From Desulfobacteraceae bacterium (GTDB lineage Bacteria; Desulfobacterota; Desulfobacteria; Desulfobacterales; Desulfobacteraceae): 6,577 bases of DNA. The position numbers and the translations under genes were made by a program. Below, in pieces: positions 1 to 5,252 of the stretch. The notes under the pieces are model-generated. The model saw only the letters and a list, made by a program, of their open reading frames with translations. It was not told the DNA's origin and ran no database searches. Every line of letters starts with the position of its first letter. Positions within the stretch are counted from its first letter, which is position 1. The stretch spans positions 1 to 6,577 of the forward strand of contig WFQS01000346.1 of the NCBI GenBank assembly GCA_015486915.1. The letters run 5' to 3'.

Positions 1-25
1 AGCGTCAGATGTGTATAAGAGACAG
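1..25 (+). other. Nextera/Tn5 sequencing adapter remnant (not genomic)
   Basis: The first 25 bases match the 3' part of the Illumina Nextera read-1 adapter. Bases 1-6 (AGCGTC) belong to the adapter tail and bases 7-25 are the 19-bp Tn5 mosaic end (AGATGTG...GAGACAG). This is an untrimmed library artefact at a contig end, not a transposon of the organism. Genomic sequence therefore starts at about base 26, and the true upstream neighbour of this region is unknown. Confidence 0.95.
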
Positions 26-327
26 CTAAACAGCTTTGATTCAAAAACAAATCAAAACCCTTCTCTGTTTCATTTTTTTAAGACATAATATTTTTTTAAA
101 TTTGTTTTGAGCTATATTCTCAATAGGTTATGGTGGAACTATTATAAGAGGCACATAATTTGCTTAATATTATGTACAGTTCAATTTTGTCTATATACTA
201 TGAGGCTTTTGCACGGTCTTCAATTTTGGAAAGAGTTTTAGAAAAGGGTAAAAACTTAACCGCAGGAATACATTGAGCATTTTAGGAATGTAATTCTGAC
301 CTGACGTTGACCTTTAGTTTCATATAA
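26..327. other. AT-rich non-coding leader upstream of the importer operon
   Basis: I see no credible gene here. The stretch is strongly AT-rich. It holds a 7-bp dyad (TTTGATT 35-41 with AATCAAA 50-56, 8-nt loop), a sigma-54-type promoter candidate (150-163) overlapping a small dyad (CATAAT 154-159, ATTATG 169-174), and a 10-base direct repeat TTCAATTTTG at 180-189 and 219-228. An imperfect inverted repeat (GGAATACATT near 265-275, AATGTAATTC near 288-297) lies close to the repeat element that starts at 328. Because the contig begins at about 26, this may be only part of a longer intergenic region. Confidence 0.6.
150..163 (+). promoter_or_regulatory. Candidate sigma-54 (RpoN) promoter, -24/-12
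   Basis: AGGCAC, five bases, then TTGCT gives GG at 150-151 and GC at 162-163, separated by exactly 10 bases. This is the invariant spacing of -24/-12 promoters (consensus TGGCAC-N5-TTGCA/T). The orientation fits transcription toward the importer genes, with a start expected near 175. The potB-like start codon lies about 375 nt further on, with the repeat element between them, so the promoter would drive a long structured leader. No activator-binding site was identified. A chance match in AT-rich DNA is possible, though GG/GC at the correct spacing with GGCAC and TTGC both kept is better than most random hits. Confidence 0.42.
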
Positions 328-516
328 AACGGCCATGAGGCCGAGCTGGACTGCGCTACTGTGCCTCACAAGGAACATAAAAAGAGCATCAGTAACTCTG
401 TCAAAAGAGAGCTCTTTCTTTTTATATAAAACTCCTGCAAAGCACCTTTGATTACAAGAGTTTCCATATTTGTTGTGAGGCCGTTTAATAGTCACCAGCT
501 CGGCCTGATGGCCGTT
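328..516 (-). repeat. MITE/BIME-like inverted-end repeat, copy 1
   Basis: A 189-bp element with 44-nt inverted ends: 328-371 pairs without gaps against the reverse complement of 473-516. The outer 22 nt match at 21 positions (tip AACGGCCATSAGGCCG), the inner 9 nt (GCCTCACAA at 363-371, TTGTGAGGC at 473-481) match fully, and the 13 nt between them have diverged. The asymmetric core (372-472) is about 70% identical by eye to the core of the copy at 4729-4914, but on the opposite strand, so this copy is drawn on the minus strand. There is no transposase, which fits a non-autonomous MITE or a REP-pair (BIME) type element. I found no clear target duplication. An open frame crosses the core on the minus strand (256-495) but is judged non-coding. 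Confidence 0.75.
381..423 (+). terminator. Weak terminator-like hairpin inside repeat copy 1
   Basis: AAAGAGC (381-387) can pair with GCTCTTT (411-417), followed by CTTTTT (418-423). A shorter alternative is AAAGA (404-408) with TCTTT (413-417) around a GAGC loop and the same U-rich tail. If transcription starts at the upstream sigma-54 candidate, this lies in the leader of the potB-like gene and could cause partial termination. The stem is AU-rich and the long form has a 23-nt loop, so efficiency is doubtful. Confidence 0.3.
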
Positions 517-549
517 ATAAAAAAAATTAAAACTAACGGGACATGATAT

Positions 550-1410
550 ATGAAAAAAAAATCGTGGGAACCCTGGTTATTGTTAACCCCCTCTTTAACT
601 GCTGTTTTTTTACTTCTTGTTATTCCAGTGTGTTTTGTAATTGTTTACAGCTTCTGGCTAAGAGCACCAAGCGGCCAGGATATACCTGCCTTTCAGTTTG
701 GTAATTATGCTAAATTTTTTGCGGATTTCTTTTATCCGTCACTTATGATAAAAACAATCAGGGTAGCGCTGGAAACGGTATTACTATGCCTTATCATGGG
801 ATATGTCCCTGCATATTTTTTCTACAGAACCAGATCAAAACTTAAGCCTGTTCTCATGCTTCTTATAATGCTTCCTTTCTGGATCAGTTTTATCATCCGG
901 ATATTAAGCTGGATCAATATTCTTGGTGACTCCGGATTAATAAACCATATTTTAATGAAAACAGGGCTGATCTCCAGCCCCTTTTCCATGCTTTATAATG
1001 AAGGTGCCGTTCTCATGGGGCTGCTTCAATATCTTCTCCCCTTTATGATTTTAAATATCTATGTAAGCCTTGACGGAATTGACGGAAATCTCACCGAGGC
1101 GGCAATATCCCTTGGATGTACGGAATGGCAGGCTTTCAGAGAGGTAACCCTGCCTTTAAGCCTTCCAGGAGTGAGTGCGGGCTGTCTTCTTGTATTTGTT
1201 TTAACATGCGGAACATACCTGCCACCAATGATTCTTGGAGGACCCGGCAATGAGATGATAGCAAACCTTATATTCAAAAGAATAATCGGAACCCTGGACT
1301 GGCCCTTTGGCTCTGCCATCAGTACAATCCTTATCGGACTGATTGCTGTCATTGTATACACCTACAACCGCTATCTCGGTATTAATCAGCTTTTTAAAAG
1401 TTTAAAATAG
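550..1410 (+). CDS. potB: Spermidine/putrescine-type ABC importer permease, PotB-like
   Basis: An inner-membrane permease of 286 aa, a normal length for PotB (COG1176-type). The sequence shows about six hydrophobic spans, near residues 10-36, 65-91, 99-125, 152-173, 207-230 and 255-275. The cytoplasmic EAA loop starts at residue 183 (EAA...G189...LP201-202), which is where the ATPase docks in binding-protein-dependent importers. It should pair with the next permease to form the translocation channel. The ATG at 550 is the first residue of a natural N-terminus (MKKKSWEPWLL); the Shine-Dalgarno is weak (ACGGGA ending 8 nt upstream). The gene begins 33 nt after repeat copy 1 and leads a four-gene operon. 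Class assignment is firm. The substrate is not fixed by the permease, so the symbol means family membership only. Confidence 0.9.
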   Translation: MKKKSWEPWLLLTPSLTAVFLLLVIPVCFVIVYSFWLRAPSGQDIPAFQFGNYAKFFADFFYPSLMIKTIRVALETVLLCLIMGYVPAYFFYRTRSKLKPVLMLLIMLPFWISFIIRILSWINILGDSGLINHILMKTGLISSPFSMLYNEGAVLMGLLQYLLPFMILNIYVSLDGIDGNLTEAAISLGCTEWQAFREVTLPLSLPGVSAGCLLVFVLTCGTYLPPMILGGPGNEMIANLIFKRIIGTLDWPFGSAISTILIGLIAVIVYTYNRYLGINQLFKSLK

Positions 1411-1424
1411 AGGTAATCAAGGAT

Positions 1425-2225
1425 ATGAAGAGATTCTTTTCCGGGTGGTCTTTAATCAGAGCCTATACAATTTTCGTCTATATATGGATGTTCACACCCA
1501 TAGTTGCCGTTGTTTTATTGTCATTTAATCCCCAGGAATTCGGTTCCTTTCCCATGGAAGGATTCAGCCTAAAATGGTATGTAAAACTTGTCCACGATGC
1601 GTCAATTCTCGGTGCCTTTAAAAATTCTCTTATTCTCGGTTCCCTTACGGCGGTTCTTGCAACGGCAATATCAATACCCGCTGCAATGGCATTTGTGCGT
1701 TATGATTTTCCCGGGAAAGAGACTTTAAACACAATGCTCCTAGCTCCGATCATGATCCCTGAAGTTGTCCTTGGTGTATCTCTGCTCCTCTTTATCAGAT
1801 GGCTGCAGATGCCAAAAACATTTGCACTTCTTGTAACGGGTCATGTTGTACTTACAATTCCATACATACTCCTCGTGGTGCAGGCAAGACTTGTTGGAAT
1901 AAAACGTGAGTATGAAGAAGCTGCCATGACCCTTGGGGCAAACCCGTTTCAAACCTTCATGCAGATCACTTTCCCCCTGCTTTCCCCGGCAATTTTTGCC
2001 GGCATGCTGTTTGCCTTCACAATATCATTTGATGACGTTACGGCAACGCTTTTCTGGGCAACGGCAAGAAACCAGACAATACCTGTCCATATATTCGGGA
2101 TGCTGAGAAATTCCATCAGCCCTGAGATCAATGCTCTGGGAGCAGTTATGATAGTTCTTACAATATCCCTTCCATTACTCGCTGGATTTATTTCACGGAA
2201 ACTGGCACGGGGAAAAGGTATATAA
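1425..2225 (+). CDS. potC: Spermidine/putrescine-type ABC importer permease, PotC-like
   Basis: Second inner-membrane permease, 266 aa, matching PotC length (COG1177-type). Hydrophobic spans lie near residues 13-33, 66-90, 102-126, 134-153, 186-203 and 236-256. The EAA docking loop is at 165-167 with G171. SFDD (201-204), a hallmark stretch of PotC-type permeases, follows it. The ATG is 14 nt after the potB-like stop, and an AGAGG (1409-1413) overlapping that stop supplies the ribosome site, so the two permeases are probably translated from one message and in balance. The stop codon TAA (2223-2225) lies inside a perfect 24-nt palindrome belonging to the repeat family of this window, so the last residues could have been changed by its arrival; I cannot tell without homologues. 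Confidence 0.9.
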   Translation: MKRFFSGWSLIRAYTIFVYIWMFTPIVAVVLLSFNPQEFGSFPMEGFSLKWYVKLVHDASILGAFKNSLILGSLTAVLATAISIPAAMAFVRYDFPGKETLNTMLLAPIMIPEVVLGVSLLLFIRWLQMPKTFALLVTGHVVLTIPYILLVVQARLVGIKREYEEAAMTLGANPFQTFMQITFPLLSPAIFAGMLFAFTISFDDVTATLFWATARNQTIPVHIFGMLRNSISPEINALGAVMIVLTISLPLLAGFISRKLARGKGI

Positions 2226-2244
2226 CGGCCATGAGGCCGTTATA
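2221..2244 (+). repeat. Solo tip palindrome of the repeat family, on the potC stop
   Basis: TATAACGGCC (2221-2230), loop ATGA, then GGCCGTTATA (2235-2244): a perfect 10-bp stem with a tetraloop. It equals the outer tip hairpin of the longer elements at 328-516 and 4729-4914 but has no core. It is followed by seven A residues and no T-run, so it is not a plus-strand intrinsic terminator. It overlaps the potC-like stop codon. In mRNA it would form a stable hairpin between the permease genes and the binding-protein gene and could shield the upstream message from 3' exonucleases. Confidence 0.8.
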
Positions 2245-2290
2245 AAAAAACAAAACCGGCAAAGGCTGAATAGATATTAATTAACATTAC

Positions 2291-2297
2291 AGGAGGT
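2291..2297 (+). promoter_or_regulatory. Strong Shine-Dalgarno site of the potD-like gene
   Basis: AGGAGGT lies 7 nt before the ATG at 2305 and is a near-perfect anti-SD match. It is the strongest ribosome site in the operon; the permeases and ATPase have weaker ones. This agrees with the usual need for an excess of binding protein over membrane components. Confidence 0.85.
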
Positions 2298-2304
2298 ATT
2301 ATCC

Positions 2305-3465
2305 ATGGCAGCATCTTTTAACAACAATTTTGACGAAATGTATGACAAATTTGAAAACGGAGTCATTTCCAGACGCGATTTTGTAAAATACCTAAGTCTG
2401 GCAGGGGCTGCGGCAGGACTTGCAGGAGGGCCCTTCGGCATGGTTTCACGAGCCTTTGCTTCAAAATCCATTGCTTTCAACGGGTGGGGCGGAACCGTGG
2501 CAGATGCCTTTAAGGAAAATGCATTTAAACCTTTTACCAAAGCAACGGGTATTGAGGTGATATTTGCAGCATTCACCGGAATGGATGCTTTCTTAACCCA
2601 GGTAAAAGCGTCCATTCCTCCGGGAGGAGAATTCAACCTCGCCCATTTAAGCGCTGTGTATGATTATGCAAGATACACAAATCTTGGATTCGGCGTTGTT
2701 CTTAACGAGAGTAAAATTCCAAATTTAAAGAACGTCATGCCAAAGATGACCGAAACATTAAGGGCGATCACAAAGGGCACTCTGTCGGCTGTCCCCTATG
2801 ATATAGGCCAGACAGGTATTGCCTACAACACAAATAAAATATCAAAGGCAAAAGCGGAAAAACTCGGGGCTGCGCTGCTTTGGGAAAAGGATCTTAAGGG
2901 AAAGCTGTCCAGCTGGGGGGCTGATTTCAGGACCAATATATGGTATGCCGCACTTTACACGGGACAGAATCCCAACAAAATCAAGGACATGAAATCCGTG
3001 TGGGAGGCATTGAAACAACAGAGGAAATTAATAAAAAAATATTGGGAATCAGGTGCCGAATTAATGAGTCTGCTTGCAAATGGTGATGTCCATGCAACTG
3101 TTGCCTATTCGGGAAGGGTTGCAACACTTCAGAAACAGGGACATCCCATTGGTTACCTTGCCCCTCCGAACACATATTCATGGATGGAGTATATTTATGT
3201 ACTGAAAGGAACCGATCTTGATGTTGCGGAAAAATTGTTGAATTTCATGCTGAAACCCGAATGTGCCCTTGCCGTTGCAGAGGCGCAGGGCTATCCGTCA
3301 AGTCTTGATCCTACCAAAATTGCAATGCCCGAATCCATTAAAAAGCTTCCTGCATTTGATCCTACCGGGAAATTAGACGGCTTTTTGTTTGCAGATCCCA
3401 CATACTGGAACGGCCATCAACTTGTATGGGCTGAAAAATGGGATAGGATAAGATCCGGGGCATAA
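2305..3465 (+). CDS. potD: Tat-exported periplasmic binding protein, PotD-like
   Basis: A 386-aa solute-binding protein of the PotD class (COG0687-type) that should deliver its ligand to the adjacent permeases. A twin-arginine export signal is visible: a 20-residue n-region, SRRDFVK at 22-28, a hydrophobic stretch 30-46, and AFA at 50-52 as probable cleavage site. No lipobox cysteine is present, so the mature protein is a soluble periplasmic one. Mature features include NGWGGT (59-64) at the position of the first ligand-contact segment, PYDIGQTGIAYN (164-175) in the hinge region, and W293-M-E295, which by eye aligns with the W-x-D ligand contact of E. coli PotD. The E. coli NWTEY-type first contact is replaced by WGG, so polyamine specificity is not assured; another small cation or amine is possible. 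Start chosen by the AGGAGGT site. Confidence 0.87.
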   Translation: MAASFNNNFDEMYDKFENGVISRRDFVKYLSLAGAAAGLAGGPFGMVSRAFASKSIAFNGWGGTVADAFKENAFKPFTKATGIEVIFAAFTGMDAFLTQVKASIPPGGEFNLAHLSAVYDYARYTNLGFGVVLNESKIPNLKNVMPKMTETLRAITKGTLSAVPYDIGQTGIAYNTNKISKAKAEKLGAALLWEKDLKGKLSSWGADFRTNIWYAALYTGQNPNKIKDMKSVWEALKQQRKLIKKYWESGAELMSLLANGDVHATVAYSGRVATLQKQGHPIGYLAPPNTYSWMEYIYVLKGTDLDVAEKLLNFMLKPECALAVAEAQGYPSSLDPTKIAMPESIKKLPAFDPTGKLDGFLFADPTYWNGHQLVWAEKWDRIRSGA

Positions 3466-3494
3466 ACATATGCATGAGCTTGAGCATGATATGT
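3466..3494 (+). other. Hairpin just after the potD-like stop
   Basis: ACATATGC (3466-3473) pairs with GCAT (3484-3487) and ATGT (3491-3494), leaving a 3-nt bulge (GAT) and a 10-nt loop. TTTTG follows. It starts on the base after the stop codon. The stem is too AU-rich and the T-run too short for a confident terminator. A role as a 3' stabiliser or partial terminator is an inference. Confidence 0.35.
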
Positions 3495-3564
3495 TTTGAA
3501 CACAGAAACACTGTAATACAGCAGGGGCATTAAAAGCAGAAACAGCAGAAACATGAAATATTAT

Positions 3565-3610
3565 GGTACCGGTTCGGTTGAAAACCCAACTTCTGATCTG
3601 AACCGGTACC
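3565..3610 (+). other. Large perfect stem-loop between potD-like and potA-like genes
   Basis: GGTACCGGTTC (3565-3575) and GAACCGGTACC (3600-3610) form a perfect 11-bp GC-rich stem around a 24-nt loop. The loop itself offers two competing small stems: GTTG/CAAC (3577-3580, 3587-3590) or GGTT/AACC (3576-3579, 3583-3586). No T-run follows on either strand, so it is not an intrinsic terminator. It ends 9 nt before the GGAG ribosome site of the potA-like gene, so it could affect translation of that gene or mark an mRNA processing point between binding protein and ATPase. It does not resemble the other repeats in the window. Confidence 0.75.
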
Positions 3611-3619
3611 CAAAGTTCC

Positions 3620-3623
3620 GGAG
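3620..3623 (+). promoter_or_regulatory. Ribosome site that fixes a TTG start for the potA-like gene
   Basis: GGAG lies 8 nt before TTG at 3632. The in-frame ATG further upstream (3563) is followed in frame by a TGA at 3599-3601, and the next in-frame ATG (3713) would delete the first conserved strand of the ATPase, so TTG is the best start. Confidence 0.75.
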
Positions 3624-3631
3624 TATATATT

Positions 3632-4729
3632 TTGGATAAAGAAAAAAACCCTGAGTTTGTCAAATTTTCGGGAATTGAAAAAAGGTATGGGAAAGTGGTT
3701 GCCGTAAAACAGATGGATCTTGAAATACAGGAAGGTTCGCTTGTTACCCTGCTCGGGCCGTCGGGATGCGGGAAAACCACTCTGTTGAGGATGCTGGCCG
3801 GACTTGAAACGCCAACAAGGGGAGATATCTATATCAAGGGTAAACGGATAAATGATACGCCTGTGTATAAGCGAAACCTCGGTATGATATTTCAGAATTA
3901 TGCCCTGTTCCCCCATAAAACCATTTTTGAAAATGTTGCATTCGGACTTAAATACAGAAACAAATCCAGGGAGGAAATAAAGGTAAAGGTTGAAAATGCC
4001 CTGGAAACGGTTCGGCTGCCTGACGTAGGCAGCAGGATGCCTTCACAGCTTTCCGGTGGACAGCAGCAGAGAATTGCCCTGGCCAGGGCAATTGTCATTG
4101 AGCCCGATGTGCTTTTAATGGATGAACCTCTTTCCGCACTTGATGAGAATTTAAGGGAAGCCATGAGGCTTGAAATTGATAATCTTCAGCAGGAACTCGG
4201 GATAACCACTATTTTTGTCACCCATGACCAGAGAGAAGCCCTTTCAATGTCCGACAAGGTCGTGGTTATGAATGACGGAATTATTCAGCAGCAGGGCAGT
4301 CCTGAAGATGTATACAACAACGCTGTCAACCATTTTGTTGCCGATTTTCTCGGTCATTCAAATTTTATTCATGCCATTGTTGAGGGGGAAAAAGGCAGCC
4401 TTATCAAGGCCAGGCTAGAAGACGGCACTTCCTGCCTCGTGAATCCGGCTGAAAATTTTTCAGTTAATGAAAAAGCCGATATTGTAATTCGTGCCCAGAA
4501 AATGAAACTGGGGTATAAAAAAGAATATTCTGAAGAATCCGGGATGAATTTCTTTTTCGGTAAAATCACGGACCGCAGTTACATGGGGGGAGAGGTCAGC
4601 TATTTTGTGGAACTTCCCAGCAGGCAGGTACTGCATGTGATCAGTTTTGTAAAAAGAGCACCATTTAACAGAGGAGATGAAGTTTTTATAAAAATTGATC
4701 CGTATCACTGCAGGCTGTTGAAATCATGA
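3632..4729 (+). CDS. potA: ABC importer ATPase, PotA-like, with C-terminal TOBE region
   Basis: The energising ATPase of the importer, 365 aa, typical for PotA-type proteins (COG3842-type). All nucleotide-binding elements are intact: Walker A GPSGCGKTT (42-50), Q-loop Q88, signature LSGGQQQR (140-147), Walker B LLMDEP (161-166) with catalytic E165, D-loop SALD (168-171) and H-loop H198. Residues from about 242 to the end form the TOBE-like regulatory region characteristic of this subclass. It acts as a dimer on the cytoplasmic face, contacting the EAA loops of both permeases. The start is TTG, which usually lowers translation. It is separated from the potD-like gene by 166 nt containing two hairpins; E. 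coli instead has the ATPase first in potABCD. The TGA stop overlaps the first base of repeat copy 2. Confidence 0.92.
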   Translation: MDKEKNPEFVKFSGIEKRYGKVVAVKQMDLEIQEGSLVTLLGPSGCGKTTLLRMLAGLETPTRGDIYIKGKRINDTPVYKRNLGMIFQNYALFPHKTIFENVAFGLKYRNKSREEIKVKVENALETVRLPDVGSRMPSQLSGGQQQRIALARAIVIEPDVLLMDEPLSALDENLREAMRLEIDNLQQELGITTIFVTHDQREALSMSDKVVVMNDGIIQQQGSPEDVYNNAVNHFVADFLGHSNFIHAIVEGEKGSLIKARLEDGTSCLVNPAENFSVNEKADIVIRAQKMKLGYKKEYSEESGMNFFFGKITDRSYMGGEVSYFVELPSRQVLHVISFVKRAPFNRGDEVFIKIDPYHCRLLKS

Positions 4730-4822
4730 ACCGCCATGGAGCAGACTCATTGGCCTCCATATGGGCTCTCAACAAAATTGAAAACGCTTGTCATTTTAAA
4801 ATACCTGACAGGAGTTTTTATA

Positions 4823-4868
4823 AGAAAGAGCTCATTTTTTACAGAATAACTGATGCTCTTTTTATTTT
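4823..4868 (+). terminator. Candidate terminator after the importer operon, inside repeat copy 2
   Basis: AGAAAGAGC (4823-4831) pairs with GCTCTTTTT (4855-4863), nine pairs including one G-U, followed by ATTTT (4864-4868). The 23-nt loop can add TCA/TGA and TTA/TAA pairs. It is the only terminator-like structure seen between the ATPase gene and the next gene. The same stem is kept in copy 1. The AU-rich stem and long loop keep confidence low. Confidence 0.35.
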
Positions 4869-4898
4869 CGTTGTGAGGCACTGTAACGCAGTTCAGAT

Positions 4899-4912
4899 CT
4901 GCCTCATGGCAG
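4899..4912 (+). other. Tip hairpin CTGCC-TCAT-GGCAG of repeat copy 2
   Basis: A perfect 5-bp stem and tetraloop. Copy 1 and the solo copy have CGGCC/GGCCG at the same place, so both sides of the second base pair changed together (G-C to T-A), a compensatory change. The segment also takes part in a competing stem: TGAGGCA (4874-4880) with TGCCTCA (4900-4906), seven perfect pairs, which excludes the tip hairpin. Confidence 0.6.
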
Positions 4913-4934
4913 TTATACAAAAAGTTAAAAAAAA

Positions 4935-5252
4935 ATGAACAATTTTTCAGATAACGGGCCATTGGAAAAAAATTTTTTATGGATAAAGCAAAACCTGGAT
5001 CCGGCAAAAAGCTATATAATTTTTGAAAATGATTTAAAAAATACAAACACCTCCATTTTTGGATCATCCCGCATTACCTTTACCTGCCTTAAAAAAGAAT
5101 ACAACCTGTGTCGGGTTATTGATAAGAATCTGCTCAGGGAGTATCTCGTGGTATCCGTTGAACCTGGCAACGAAGAACGGATTCTTGGCAGAATTATGGG
5201 CTCAGGTTTTCCAAAAGGTATGGTCTATTATTTATACAAGGCAGATAAGTAA
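4935..5252 (+). CDS. Unrecognised 105-aa protein
   Basis: I do not recognise this gene. It encodes a soluble-looking protein of about 12 kDa with no signal peptide or membrane span, mixed charge, and two non-paired cysteines (51 and 59 approximately). The best-structured part is the C-terminal half, with a LVVSVEPG segment, then a helix-like stretch ERILGRIMGSGFPKG and an ending YYLYKADK. Codon choice resembles the flanking genes, which supports it being real. There is no Shine-Dalgarno: the ATG follows a run of A directly after repeat copy 2. A later in-frame TTG at 4962 is an alternative start. It lies 143 nt before the KamA-like gene on the same strand, so joint transcription is possible. 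No function is proposed. Confidence 0.65.
   Translation: MNNFSDNGPLEKNFLWIKQNLDPAKSYIIFENDLKNTNTSIFGSSRITFTCLKKEYNLCRVIDKNLLREYLVVSVEPGNEERILGRIMGSGFPKGMVYYLYKADK

Larger units (their letters stand above)
4729..4914 (+). repeat. MITE/BIME-like inverted-end repeat, copy 2
   Basis: A 186-bp element in the opposite orientation to the copy at 328-516. Its 44-nt ends (4729-4772 and the reverse complement of 4871-4914) match at 14 of the first 17 positions and 7 of the last 9. The middle has diverged, the same pattern as in copy 1. The core shares the GGAGTTTT, AAAGAGCTC and ACTGATGCTCTTTTTAT blocks with copy 1. The left tip starts in the last base of the potA-like stop codon; the right tip is followed by an A-rich run leading directly into the next ATG at 4935. 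The left tip hairpin is degenerate, while the right one is perfect (CTGCC-TCAT-GGCAG). No transposase is present. Confidence 0.75.

Noticed and set aside
180..228. Direct repeat TTCAATTTTG, with its reverse complement at 4773-4782
   Set aside because: It is ten bases of AT-rich sequence without regular spacing or context; probably chance.
196..300. Suspected degraded insertion-sequence end (GAGGCTTTTGCACG... and the GGAATACATT dyad)
   Set aside because: It looks faintly like an IS terminus, but there is no transposase fragment, no matching second end and no duplication in the window.
256..495. 79-codon minus-strand reading frame in repeat copy 1
   Set aside because: It lies almost wholly within the repeat element, and codon comparison with the other copy shows no third-position bias; judged non-coding.
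2221..2251. Intrinsic terminator after the potC-like gene
   Set aside because: The perfect stem is followed by A residues, not T, on the plus strand, and no good T-run follows on the minus strand.
3530..3916. 128-codon minus-strand frame over the potD-potA gap
   Set aside because: It overlaps the start and Walker A of the ATPase on the other strand and shows no recognisable features.
4726..4938. 70-codon plus-strand frame between the potA-like gene and the 105-aa gene
   Set aside because: It is the same repeat read in frame, with no ribosome site and non-gene-like divergence; kept only as a coupling possibility.
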